A stretch of DNA of 51,193 nt from Phoronis australis (GCA_002633005.1 NMRA01000011.1:1928477-1979669); one strand, 5' to 3'; counted from the first letter of the stretch, positions 23,128-35,090 are shown. Translations and numbers: made by a program. Notes: a model not told the origin generated them from the letters alone.

Positions 23128-23371
23128 GTAACATACACGGTAAGCAGTATTTAATAGCGCGCTCTTCCTACACCAAACTTCAGAAGAACATTGCATGCGG
23201 CTTATTGATGTTGCATCATTTAGGTTTAATGATACACGAAAAATTCTACGTCACACAAACTCTTAGCCTGTCACGCACACTGTTAAATGAACACATAGAA
23301 CTCCTCAGTTTTTCTTAGTGACTAGGGTTAGCGTCTGATTATTCCTAATTTTGTCTACTTTGTTCTTCCAG

Positions 23372-23407
23372 TCTGCTGCTTGGAAAGCTGCAAAGAGTTC
23401 TTTCCAT
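23372..23407 (+). CDS. 36-nt phase 1-1 micro-exon
   Basis: Acceptor TTTGTTCTTCCAG and donor GTGAGTTT are both good. In phase 1-1 it reads CCLESCKEFFP. The length is a multiple of three, as for the other units. Confidence 0.35.
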
Positions 23408-25483
23408 GTGAGTTTTTTTTTTGTTCTTGAAGGGACAATTCCGTCATGTTCACTGCCTAAATTACAAACTATACATGTCGTTACAAAACCATATATAGAC
23501 CTAATTCACGCCGACAGGAGGCGCATTCCAAAACGAGGCTCGCTACGATAGCTCTGTTGGCTTATCGGCATACTTCGGGTTGTATTCCGCGTTGCTCGAA
23601 CGGTTAGAAAAAATACGGACACTCAACTGTCTGTTTTACAATCCCTAAGAACGTTGAGGTTTGGAAGCGTTGGGTCGTTGCCATACACCTTGACGAAGTA
23701 AAATATGTCCATGTAAAATTTATAAATGTTTTCAAAAAGTTAGACCATATTTTGTAGCGTCTCGGTTGCCGAGCATCATAGCAATGACCGGGAGAATCTT
23801 CGGCCAGCCAGGCTTTGCTTTTATGAATGCGGGTTGAAAGATGATGCGTTCGTCTTTCCAAAAAGGTCAGAGTCCTCAATCCCTCGACTTTGAGCCCGAA
23901 TATCGGCCCTATTCCCCTCTCAAAAACATTGAAAAATCCCCGGAAATTACCCCCCACGAGCCTAAATATTCCCCTAGTGACTGAAAAATTCTCTCCGAAT
24001 TTCAAATCACCTGTAACCACACAGGTGACAATTTGAAAGAGCACAATGCTTGCTCTGTCCAGTTAACTGAAACTGAGCTCTTAAACGAGGTTAGCGGCTT
24101 TGGACGAATGAATTGGGTGATTAAATTTTAAAATTCAACTTGGCCTAGATTGATATTTGAATCCTAACACATGAAATGGACGTAAGAATTATTGAAACCA
24201 AGAGTAGAATTTATGGTCAAATAATTTTTATTTTCAATTATGAGCCTGGTTTTTTATTTTGATAAAAATATTAATTAAACAACATCAATTACAAAATCAA
24301 TTGTTAGTCCCGGTAGCCCCTCCCTCTTTAAGACCTTGGCTACTGCTTGATGTTGATATTCTTGATCAACAAATTAAACCTGATGAGACTAAGATTGCAT
24401 ATGACAGCAAAATGCGATAAGCCACCATTGTCGAATACATATTCAGCTCGTCAAAAATACGAGCAGATGACCTGGTTCCTGTAGAAACCATTTTTATCAG
24501 CAATTTACAAGAAGAAACGTAACCCTACATTCAGCATAATACCTAGTAATCTGTAACACTACGAGCGCGGCAATTTGGTCATATTTACTTTTCATGTTTC
24601 GAACCTAGTTTCCGAAAAAATATACCCTTTCGTCAGACAATTCTTTAGTGCATTGACTTGTTCTCTAATGTATTTTCTACGTCTCTGTGGTTAATTATCG
24701 ACGCATTTTTGAGACTTAATATCCAGGTTGGACTCGAAAGACCGGCCATTTAACTCACGCAATGTCAACTTCGCTTTGTTTATCGCAATGAGACTCGCTT
24801 TGGATTTTAATGTCCGCCTCGTGAATTAGGTGTATAACATCATTTCCGAAATATATTGGTCTATTTTCACCAACATAGCTATTCATTGGCAAAACCTTTT
24901 GGTCGGTTACTTCTCCGGTCATTTTCGTTCTAGAACAAACACAGGTACAGGGTAGTAATTGATGAACACTTTTGAGATTGGTGTATATAGACCAATAAAA
25001 TTAGGAAATGTTACCACGTCATTCCCCTAAAGCAGTTTTAGGATGACATGGAAATCTTGTCATAAACCATGGTAGAAATTTCCCCTACAAAAGACGGTTT
25101 TGATCATCAACACGAGTATCAAAATTCGTTACCTCTTCATGGTCTAACTGCCGGTGACCCTTTCAAATTTTTACCTTTTCAGTACAGTACATACGGCACC
25201 CGCTCAATTGTTAATGGTTGAAACAATTGCTATCACTGCAGGAAAATTGTGTGTTCAGTTTTGTTAACTTAATTCATAAGACGAAGAAGGAAGGGGCATG
25301 TGGTGGCTGAGTTATATGTAAGTTGCTGATTAGACAACTGTCTTGATGAATGATAATATAGTACATCATAATGGGGCTATTCGGAAAATCTACAATAACT
25401 AGAGGGCGCGCGTGTACTAGTGGTGATAGATTAACAGCCTCGATTTCGTGAGCCCTTTAAATACATGGTGAAATGGCCTGCAG
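23408..25483. other. Stretch without recognised genes
   Basis: It includes a 146-codon minus-strand reading frame (23604-24044) of simple G/F-rich composition with no recognisable domain. The rest is AT-rich with dense stops. Confidence 0.4.
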
Positions 25484-25557
25484 CCGTGCCAACTGAATCT
25501 GAGATTGCGTAAAAAGGGTGCTTCTATGAGAGGAAGTAAGCACGACCTCATACAAAG
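25484..25557 (+). CDS. Exon-like segment with a SAP-type motif
   Basis: Between GGCCTGCAG and the donor G|GTAAGGTT. In phase 0 in, phase 2 out it reads QLNLRLRKKGASMRGSKHDL, then IQ. This matches the SAP pattern (L-x-x-x-L-x-x-x-G-x-x-x-x-G-x-K-x-x-L-I), a small DNA-binding helix-turn-helix motif. The phases do not fit the micro-exon chain. SAP motifs are common near the start of transposon proteins in such genomes, so a transposon exon is the likelier source. Confidence 0.35.
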
Positions 25558-28500
25558 GTAAGGTTTGTGATTATTTTAACGATTATTTCATGATTATTCT
25601 ACCGATGCCTGTTAACTGAGGCACTCGCCGATGTCGACTTCGCGGCAGTCAGTCATCAGCCAGAGTCTGGTTAATCTTTGTATGCTGTGATATGTGATAC
25701 GATACTTGACGTAGCAATCGGGATCTTTTCGTACATCAAAGCATTATTATTGTTTGGAATGATTTCTAAAAGTTTATCAGTGACAGTTACATCAATCAAT
25801 GCATGTTTATGCTGTCAACTCGATACAGGTTAATGAAGATTACAATCCAATCCCAATGGCAAAGGGTACGTGAGTGATAAATATCCACTGCATTAGACTC
25901 TTTGTTTACTCCCTATCATATGTCATCTGGAAATCTATTACACGTTGAAATGGAAATCAGTCAGTTTTCACGTAACCTTTGGTTTTTAGGTTTGAAGGCT
26001 TGTACCGTGCAGAGGAGATATGCGTCGCTTCTGCACCGTCCCTGAATGGACAAAAATTGTTTTTTAGCATTTGACTGCAGCTAACCAACAAGATCTTCCC
26101 ATCCAGTGCAGTTCTGTTGTCAAAGCCTACTCTCAATATTGGAGACAACGAATAAAGCCTTTGAAAAGGAACAGCTGCTATTTTCAAAGTCATTTTTTAA
26201 ATTACTTATTCAGGTCCCGAGGGGGGATTGGCATGGGGGGTTGTAACATTTGGTACAACTGAATGTGTGGAAATAACAGGTAATACATGTTTGGGGAAAA
26301 GAACATGGCGAGGTAATTCTTAACCTTCACGAAGTCCCTTCAAGTCGATTTCATGAAACTGTTTTGCTACTTGTATCATTTGTAAAACCACGAAAATATA
26401 TTTCATTTTCCGAATTCACAGTGACTGAATAGTCTTAACTCATGCCTTGAGATGTTGCAAGTAGTTTTAAATTCAAATGACTGCCATTTTTGTGAAAATT
26501 GCATTTTAGATGGTGCCTTACGATTTGTAATTACTCTTAAACAACATAAAGATTATCCATCATTTTTAAATGACCCAAGTCTTCATATTTTCTATTAGAA
26601 GAAAAACGGTTCCCTCAACCTTAGGCTAAGAGTATTCTTGACAGACCCATGAACCTGTAATCTGAGTTTAAAATTGCTGAAAGTAACAAAATTAAAAAGG
26701 CTTTAAAATGGGTAACAAATTTTTGAAGTTGTTTCAAAAAACTTGTATATTTTACAGGCAAGTGATGCGTTTAAAGAATTGTTCTGGCTAGGGATAAAAA
26801 ATGAAGACACAGTTTTATGCAATACTCATTATATACACCCTTGGTTTCTGAAAATAGTAATTATTTACTTTTATGTGAAACTGTAGACCAATCACCATAT
26901 ATTTTTGAAAAACAGGGATAACTTTTTTGATCCAATCTGGAGTACTTAATTATTCATATTACTTCGAGCTGTATCATAGACAAGCTTTGTTACTCCGTTC
27001 TCTTCCCACAGCACTTCCACACACCAGCAGTGCTGCATGGCAAAATGTGCAAGTCAGTGGCAATGGAGAAATGTGAATCGCAGTACTAAGTTACCATAAG
27101 ACAATGTGCCAGTGGAGTGTCTGTGTATCCAGACGAACTATATCTGACTGCTACACAAATAAGCCTTGTTGGTGAGGATGCCCTTTCATAGGCAATGAGT
27201 CATGTGTGGACAATAGGTTTTTTCCTTTCCTGGAAGAAACATGAGGGACTGAAGCTAAAGAAGACCTAGTCACACTCTGGTCTAGTTCAGAGTCTGATTT
27301 GGGACTCAAAACGATTCAAGTGATATGCTGCTGTGTTTACCTTCAAGGGTCTAATTGTGGATGTTATTGAGGCTGAATGAGGTTACATGAAAGAAAGCCA
27401 CGTGTTGAAACTGGACCTTTTTTACAAGCGCTTCTATTGGCCATTGAAACTAGAACCCAGTGAAATGAAAGCCAAAAGCTGAGTGACATTAAATTTTCCT
27501 TTCAAAAGAAAGGCTTTATACTATTGGTAAAAACTTTTCAATTTGGTACAGATTATGGGGAAATGACATTCAGTGACTGCATCGATTGTCTTTTTGTATT
27601 TTTGCAATTGTAGCTAGCTGGATAAGAATCTGCTATGCAAAAGATTCGAGAATAAACAATTATCAATGTATTTAAAAACAAATGGCAAACTGAAAAAGCA
27701 CAGAAAGAAACAACATTGCGAAGGAGTCCATAATCAGGCATATCAGGTGCTGAATTTCTGAATTACGTTCAATTCTCTCAGGTTATTGCTGAAGGATTGC
27801 TTTTCACTTTGTCCAACGGTGAAATAGATGGTCAGGCGGTTGGTTTCAGTTGTTTTTTCTTGCCTGTAACAGAATAGAAATATTAGCAAATTGTAAAAGA
27901 AAAGACAAGACAAAACTACTTTTGTAAAGGCAGAACATACTTGAAATTTCATCTTCATGTTTATGTGTAGAAACTAATAACCTTTGTACCCAAGTCTTAT
28001 TTAATATTTGAATTAAAATATGTGAAACAGGCTAAAAGTGATTTAACAATGTGTATTTTTCATGACACTTAAAATGTGCTTCTGATCTCAACAAGTAAAA
28101 TTCATTCTAGGAGTCAATTTTTTTCCAATGCAATGTAACGACATTTACAGAATTAAGGCTTATTCATGTTAATTCGATAACTGAGCTGGTGGTCCTGGGG
28201 GTGGGGTCCACGATAAAATAAGGAAACTCAGCCATCTAGAGAATTTTATTGGAAACGGCATAGTTTTGAAAAGAAACTGCTGTGAAAAAGTCACTCTTGA
28301 CTTCTGTGCATCACGTACCATACACCTCTTATTTTGGGAGCACTCCCACCCAGGAAAATATGAATATGTGCTGCTAGCCTACCCGGCATCGGGTGAGTTT
28401 CCAAAAAGAAACACTTAGTTCCACTCAATAAAACTGTTATTCAGTGGGGTAACTGGTGGGGATGACATCACCGAACGATGTTGATAGAAACAGATTGCTA

Positions 28501-28736
28501 AAAACTTACCAAGTAATATTGTGTAGTCTCCGAATGGAACTGCATAGTCATAGACTAGAGCACACACGAGGCTTCAGCATCCACACACTTTTTGTCAGTT
28601 AGTTCACCCTGTTGACCGCAATTGTCCACGAATATAGTAACCTTAGGTCTTTTGGGAATTTGTGGCCACCTGTCGAAGACTTGCACCAGGGAAATTTTGA
28701 TAAAAATTGCATCTTTTACCAGTTGTTTACATGCAG
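25558..28736. other. Stretch without recognised genes
   Basis: Some strong acceptor-like sites occur (for example TTCTCTTCCCACAG ending near 27012) but no open exon follows that I can support. No long repeat shared with the rest of the window was seen. Confidence 0.4.
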
Positions 28737-28865
28737 ACAGCCACGCATGCGCAATTCAATCACCACTAGTACAGCAGCGACACCGCGAGGAGAATTCTCC
28801 GAATAGCCCCATTAATGCAAGGCATTCGCGAGACGCTTGCGATGAGAAATCTTCGCTTATCGAAG
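28737..28865 (+). CDS. 129-nt phase 1-1 exon, disordered linker
   Basis: Between GTTTACATGCAG and GTAACAGTG. In phase 1-1 it reads SHACAIQSPLVQQRHREENS, then PNSPINARHSRDACDEKSSL and IE. S, P, R and E dominate, as expected for a disordered linker. The frame stays open beyond the donor through SELYPISIPASSTNHF, and a second phase 1 donor (CGC|GTAAAT) exists near 28943, so the exon may be longer. The DNA here is richer in CpG than its surroundings. Confidence 0.45.
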
Positions 28866-29270
28866 GTAACAGTGAGCTCTATCCGATCAGCATTCCAGCC
28901 TCGTCAACCAATCACTTCAACAGCACCGTCACTCCGACGCGTAAATTTGTCATGTCTTGTGTGATTTGTTTTTTGCGCAAGTGTCTTGCGTCAACGGAAC
29001 GCACCTTCCGAGAGTTTGATTGTAAATGTTATCTCGTGAGAGTTAGGTCTAACACTTGCATCATAGCACGGATGTGTGTTGTAATAAGTTTGATGAATGC
29101 AACAAGTGTAACTGCTTGAAAACTGAAAGTACAGCGCGCTACACCACACCCTAAAACCGTCCATGATCTAGCTGCTTAGAACGTCAAATCTTCCTCGAGT
29201 CAAGGACGATTTGATTGTTTCCTTGCGTCAATGACGCAAGAAAACTATTAACCACTTATGCTTTTTTCAG

Positions 29271-29363
29271 GTTGCTGTTCAGGCACTTTGTGCCCTGTGC
29301 TTTGTGGTTTTCGCCTTTGTTGAAATAGGTCTCGGTAGGTATTTTTTCCGTAGACATGCTTAG
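29271..29363 (+). CDS. Candidate terminal exon with hydrophobic tail anchor
   Basis: The excellent acceptor TTATGCTTTTTTCAG leads into 30 codons in phase 0: VAVQALCALCFVVFAFVEI, then GLGRYFFRRHA and TAG. A short hydrophobic helix followed by a basic tail is the form of outer mitochondrial membrane tail anchors. An internal donor (CTCG|GTAGGT at 29333) would instead make it an internal exon. Its phase 0 entry does not fit the phase 1 exon before it, so the link is unproven. Confidence 0.3.
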   Translation, partial: VAVQALCALCFVVFAFVEIGLGRYFFRRHA

Positions 29364-29580
29364 TTCTAAAACCTGTCTTGTCTTGGTTTGACGTTACGAT
29401 GTTTAGGTCTTTAAAAGTGCACGCATTTTCTTTTTACTTTGCCTACTCAAAATAGACTCAAAATTTCGTGTTCAGTTTGAAAATTTTAGCCTTAGTGCTA
29501 GTGTCATCAAGTGCAAAATAGAGTTAGACAGTAATATGCGCAAATCAATATAGAATAAATAAATATTAATCCATAGAGAA

Positions 29581-29660
29581 GTCGTTATCCCCCGTAATCT
29601 AGAGCAAGGCGAGGGGCGATACAAAATCCGCGAGGGCTCTAGATAAGGGGGGATAACGAC
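29581..29660. repeat. 80-bp hairpin with 24-25-nt arms
   Basis: GTCGTTATCCCCC and TCTAGAGC on the left pair with GCTCTAGATA and GGGGGATAACGAC on the right, around a GC-rich loop of about 31 nt. Only one or two positions fail to pair. It is probably a miniature inverted-repeat transposon or its two ends brought together. Confidence 0.7.
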
Positions 29661-30730
29661 TGACAACATGTAATAATCTCTTTATACGGCATACTGAACG
29701 ATAAACATTGCAATGAATCGATCTACCTTTATCGACTGCTTCGACGTTGTAACTACTTTCTATGAGAGGCCCGGGGTCAGAGGTTGTAATCTTTTAAGAA
29801 GCGCCGAGTTATATGTATGCTTGTTTTTACTCTAAACCAATTGAAAATTTAAACAAAATAGAAGTCAAGTGAATCTATCAAATAACTTTTAAGCAACTAT
29901 TCTAGCTTACTACATGTACACATATTATCACCCTAAGCGTCTACGTGAAAACATCGTCTGCTAAAGTATGTTACCGCGGGTTACGGAGTATAATGCTCAA
30001 ATCAAAGGAACCTTGCAACACGTACCTACATTCAAACTGGAGATCTATGATTTACAAGTGAGAAAAGTGACAGATGAATTTTGCTGAATGGTTACTTTAG
30101 GCGGGTAATAAAGTGAATATGGAGTGCCTCAGAAAAAAGGCTTAAAACGTCACCTTGGGAGGAATAAAACAAAATCGATGTTCAACCATCGTTTTAATCA
30201 AAGAAAAACCAATTGCACTGAAAAAATCAAATTTTGTCAATTTGGTGAAGTCTAAACAATCATTAGACCTTAAAGATTGCCTCCAGAGACCAAAACACCC
30301 CCTTCACATGAGAAATACAAGTATGTTTTAGTAAAATGTTTTTTGTCACTTGCATAACTTAGAAAGTAATTAATTGCGACGTAAATTACAAGGCCCATAC
30401 TTCGAACTCCCTTAGAGGACCCCGGAGAAATTTCCAACCAATCAGAATATAGTTGTACATGTAGGCCTACATATGACATCATCGTGCCAACGAAATTTAT
30501 CCTACTGTCACTGCATAACAGTTGCATGCCATTTCTTTGACGTTGGTTAGTTATCGGTCTCTGTGCTTGAATGCCACGTTGCGCAAGAAAGTACATGTAG
30601 CAATGAAGCGGCCTTGTCATACATTGGTGCAACTTCCCCGCCGATCCCATCATGTGCCGTGCATGGAATAGATTTGTATCCACGACAAGGACTGGGAAGT
30701 AAATTCCCGATCAGCAATATCTGTTCTAGA

Positions 30731-30778
30731 CTAGGTCAAAGATACAGTATATACTGGTGTATAATATCTTTGACTTGG
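30731..30778. repeat. 48-bp hairpin with 14-nt arms
   Basis: CTAGGTCAAAGATA at the left and TATCTTTGACTTGG at the right are inverted copies with two mismatches around a 20-nt AT-rich loop. Probably a small foldback element. The remainder of 29364-31690 shows no exon that I can support. Confidence 0.55.
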
Positions 30779-31697
30779 TGCAAATCTGTATATAAAATCC
30801 ACAGCTTTGCGCCGATGTGGGTGGAAATGACCAAATAAAATCTGACTCAAAAGTAAAGTTAGAAAAAGATATACCGCTCTTCTTTGAGTTAACTACGTTA
30901 CTTACGCGTGTTGGAAAAATTGGCGTTCTACCGATCATCTGCCAGTACTGCTAAAATTGAAGTGTGCTCTTTTAGGTCGGCTTTCAGCGATTGCGTTTCT
31001 TTGTCCCCGTCTATTCTTCTATTAGCTCATCTTCGCTGCGTATATGTCACAACAAATTATAGGAACAGGTTTTATTTCTTTACAAGTTTTTATAATTTTT
31101 AAGACCAGCAAACCGAATTTTAGACCAAACTTTGCTGCTGCGTAGCTGTCACCATCTCTCACTAAGACATCTTGACTCAGTTGGACTACAGAGAGTGAGC
31201 AGACGATATTGATGAATTTGCAGAAAAGCAAAGTTTGCATCTATATTTTCATGGACATTTATTTAGCTGTTTATTTTTCTTTCGATTTGTTAGCATGCAT
31301 ATTTTTGTTTGTATCTAAACTGGTAAACGAGTATTTGTCCCGAGGACCGAGTTCGCCGAACGTGTGACTTAGTGTAGGTTTGATTTGTGACTTGAGTCAA
31401 CCAAAAACTTTTATCTTATCATTTTTGGATCATATTGCGTTGTCGTACTCCTTGATTTGGTAATTGCTGTGAAGAATGGTTGCATTATATAAATGCTAAT
31501 TTACTTTCAATTGTTTTTTCTTATTTTACTCTCGCCGAAAACGTAGTAATTTCGGTTTGTTTTGAGTTAATCAGCTGTTGATCCAGATAAGTGAGAATTT
31601 CGAGGCGGTGATTTTGTGCAGTAGTTACTTGTCAGTAGACGAGTTATTCTACGTCTTGGATGTGTGTTTATTGTATAAAGGATATGTACATATGTCG

Positions 31698-31705
31698 TAT
31701 AAAAG
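31698..31705 (+). promoter_or_regulatory. TATA box candidate
   Basis: TATAAAAG, followed about 30 bp later by a possible start region (TTGTATTCAGCAC) and, at 31748, by ACACAT|GTGAGTG, a donor-like site. It could drive a transcript that splices into the exon at 31872, or belong to a retroelement terminal repeat. Confidence 0.3.
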
Positions 31706-31871
31706 CCGTTTGGTGCTCATGGTGCTTTGTATTCAGCACAACACATGTGAGTGAAATTTCGCTGCCCAAATACTTCGATTATGTACACGCCTTATAGGTA
31801 GATGTCATTCCGTATTGCCAAACCTGCCTAGGAGCGTGTATTTAACAAAGTGTCTTATCTTCATTTTGCAG

Positions 31872-32095
31872 GCGATTTTTGGACATTTCCAGCTCATAAA
31901 AAGTGCTCTGCTGCTGGGAAGTTTTTAAATGGAACAAGAAACAGGCTATATTGCGATCAAACTTTGATTGGGTTTGCAATGGCAATGCTCGCAATTAAGT
32001 TCACGCTCCTGTGGTCGGTAATTTTGGGACTTGTGGCATTTGTTTTATTTTCATGTATTACAGAATATTTAGCGCTTAAACTACAAGACCCCTGA
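31872..32095 (+). CDS. Terminal exon with transmembrane segment and stop
   Basis: The acceptor TCTTCATTTTGCAG is followed by a frame entered in phase 1 that codes 73 residues and TGA. It starts DFWTFPAHKKCSAAGKFLNG, then has a long hydrophobic helix (FTLLWSVILGLVAFVLFSCI) and a 12-residue tail, TEYLALKLQDP with the preceding helix end. The entry phase agrees with every upstream phase 1 exon, so it can end the CARD-like gene in frame and give a C-terminal membrane anchor. Another start is possible from the TATA box at 31698, but splicing the donor at 31748 to this exon opens a frame that stops early. No clear AATAAA follows closely. Confidence 0.4.
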
Positions 32096-32219
32096 TCACC
32101 TGTTGTAAAGATTTGTATTTAAAATTGTTGTACAATTCTGCTACTATATCATGGTATCATCTTTTATTGCTACGTCACTTTTTGACAACTCTTCATTACG
32201 ATCACTGCGCGCGGTCGTT

Positions 32220-32650
32220 ACCAAAACAGCATATATTGTACATAAATGAGTATATTGCTGACGAAACAATATATTCATACATCTGTAAAATTTACTGTTT
32301 TGACAACGATATGTTATATTCTTGAAAAAGAATGTGTTTTATATAGGTGTGAATATACATTACTTTGTCATCATTATTGTTGACAAACGTGTGGCGTGCT
32401 GGCCAGATTTGGAAGTGTTTGCACATGCCGGTTTACAATTGACACATTTGTCTTTTAAGCTTCTATTGTAAACGTTTAAAAATATTGTTTTACATAGTTT
32501 ATGTTGTAATCACTATTTTGTAGAAGTGTTACGAAATTGTGTCTATTTGTGGTTATTGTTCTCTAAATAGAAAGTTAAGCATTATATTCTGTCTTATCAA
32601 CGTTGCTGCTGGCGAGAAAGGTTTATATAGGTTATCCCACATACGTAGGA
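32220..32650 (+). repeat. AT-rich dispersed repeat, copy 1
   Basis: Shares ordered blocks with 38285-38725: ACAATATATTCATACA, then GGTGTGAA, ATTGTTGACAAA, GTAAACGTTT, ACGAAATTGTGT, TAGAAAGTTAA and TTCTGTCTTAT. About 65-70% identity. It may lie in the 3' UTR of the preceding exon. Confidence 0.55.
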
Positions 32651-32748
32651 ATACTACTGCCATATCCTATTGAGAATGCATGTCATCTGGCGTGCCTTCA
32701 GTAGACGCTAGGACCTACGCTAGGACATAGCTAAAACCTAGTCAAAGT

Positions 32749-32831
32749 CACGTGTTCTCATTTAAAATGCACGGCAATATCTCACGTAATCTCGCGAAGT
32801 CTTGCTTTTTAGTGAGGTCCTAGCGTTACTG
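32749..32831. repeat. Dispersed repeat copy, matched at 8340-8412
   Basis: Same ordered blocks as at 8340, with an insertion of about 10 bp (CACGTAATCT). Confidence 0.4.
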
Positions 32832-33482
32832 AACGGGAGGCTGGATATGTCTGAACTCGACATGGGGTATCACATTAGTACTCCTATGTATTTATTCCAT
32901 ATGTATGGACTTAATTGCATCATCCCGGCAGTATTTTGTTGTCGTGTGCTTTGGCATGTAGTTATGAGTCAAGCACAGTACCTATGCCGGTTAAACAGTA
33001 CACACCATGGATTTTTGCACATTTCGAATTACCGATGGCCACAGACTAAATGTTTGACGTAAAATTTAGCCAAATTCATGATTATTTTGTATCATTAGCT
33101 CGAAATTTTGATTTCTTTTTCAATTTTGCCAATTTTCACATTTCCCGCCATGTGACATCATGGGTTGTACACAAGAGATCAGCGACTAGCATTGAACAAC
33201 GGCGGAGAGTAGGAAATTTGAAAGCGACAACGATAATGAGCCAGAAATGAACAAATACTATGAAGAAACGTACGAGAATGGTGGCCAGGATGACGAAATG
33301 GGGTTGCACGAAAGAGAGAACGAGTTTGATATGTTTTCAGCTGCGTACTTTTCTACTTTTGAGGCCTTACGAACTGGATCCTCCCGCGAGAGAAGCGGCC
33401 TCGGGCTCGGCCAGTCAACCCAGTCATCCAACAGACGATCCTGAATAAAGATCCGATGTTTCTGAATAATTATTATTGTCTT

Positions 33483-33711
33483 TTATTGAACCAGGCCTTC
33501 ATCGTAACATCTCCTCTGATTGGAGTCGAAACACGACTCCTCAAAGTGGGCAGAACACAGAGTGGCTCCGGACAGAATCGCTTGGTCCACGTCCCACACT
33601 CTCGTTCGGCGCACGAAGAGATGCCACTCCTGCGCAACTTTGGCGTCCTTCGGAACACCGAGACGTTCTCCGTTCTCTGCTGTTGATGCAGCCTCCGCAA
33701 ACACATCTTTT
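33483..33711 (-). pseudogene. THAP-domain relic
   Basis: On the minus strand one frame begins KRCVCGGCINSRERR, with the Cys residues of a THAP zinc finger, and a second continues GVPKDAKVAQEWHLFVRRTR, then TLCSAHFEESCFD, which has the PKD, Trp and C-x-x-HF of THAP. A frameshift separates the halves. Reading ends at TAA within AATAAA. THAP domains occur in P-element-like and Kolobok transposases and in host regulators derived from them. A transposon remnant is most likely. Confidence 0.5.
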
Positions 33712-35090
33712 CATCCCTCTACGAACCTTCTCGAAGCTAAATATACTTTACTTTCACTTCACTCTATACACTTAGTTGCTGATCCGAACAGTGTGTCGAA
33801 CGACTTGGGTTCAACCCATGACGTTGTACATAATTATTATTTTTTTCAATTTTTACGTTTTTCTTTATGAGCTATGCACTAAAGGCACTGAAATCAAGTA
33901 AGATATAATAATAAAATTTATTTTGAGGTACTAGAGTCATGATGCGTACACTTTAAGAGACAAGGTTATCTGTGAAAGTGTTGAATAACCAGTCAACTTT
34001 TATTTCCTAATAAATTGATATCAGTTTGTGAAATATAGAAGCTATAGCACTGAACCGTTCAATAAATATCAAACGCTTGTCGGAATGTTAAAAACAATCC
34101 AAACCGGAATCTAGAATTGAAAGAATCCCTAACATTTGTGCAGCAGCCAGAGTGCTCCGTTAGCTTCGATGAATTGGTGTATTTTTGTGTCTTAGCTTCG
34201 GGAATGCAAATGGTAATAGAAACATTTCCGTGTTTTGATCAGAGCATTGGCTGGAAACTGTGGTGATTTGCAAAACTTGTGGTAAGTAATGTATACCAAA
34301 AAACATTTCACTGTACGACAGGTAGGGAGTTGATATGAGGAACGCTGCGAGCACACGATTGTCTCATTAAAAACACATACTCGATATTAGGTCACAATTG
34401 TTGCGAAGACCTTATATACATTCTTCCGTTGGATTTAAATTAGATTTTCGGCTGATTTTGTTGGCCGAAAAGCTCTGTAGTTTGGCTTGTTGATGATGAC
34501 CCAGACTGAAACTTCAGCCAAGACCAAAAATAGCCGCCTGATCACCGTGCGGTTGGGTAAATCTTTTCTGTTTTTAGAGCAGTAAAAATGCTTTTTCATT
34601 AACGATGGCTTGGATTAGGATTTAAGTAAACCAAAATGAACGACCCCAATCAAATTTGGCGTTGCACATTCGATTTTACTCATTGCTCATCAACCGTAAA
34701 CTACGGCTTCTACCGTTGTATACGGCCTCTACCGTCAGTGACATACTGATTGGCTCTACGTTCGGGTACATATACATGTTCATATACATGCAAACACACA
34801 CATACACACACACTTCCATTTCAGCAGCATCTTAGCCAAGTACGGGCTATACAGCCCTCAGATCACTATCGGGTGCGCCGCCCATGTCCATGAAATAAGC
34901 AGTCCCCTATGCTACACCGCCTATGCTCCTACAAGTGTTTCACTAATTCAGTTTATTGTATTTTGTTTGGAATATTGCCTCTCTGTCTACAAATTACGAT
35001 TTTTGTAAATGACTCTAAATACGGGTTTGTAATTGCTGCAATTACCTTTACTTCACGAACATGTTTGACGTCGAAGTTGTACATACACAG
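33712..35090. other. Stretch without recognised genes
   Basis: AT-rich sequence with a short CA-rich run at about 34790-34813. Nothing else stands out. Confidence 0.4.

Larger units (their letters stand above)
22710..23425 (+). repeat. Second copy of the 0.7-kb block
   Basis: Pairs with 19030-19720. Includes the exon-like segments at 22737, 23059 and 23372. Confidence 0.7.

Noticed and set aside
23604-24044. 146-codon minus-strand frame, the longest outside the retrotransposon except for other non-coding frames
   Set aside because: Simple G/F-rich composition, no domain, no splice or promoter context. Kept only as a note.
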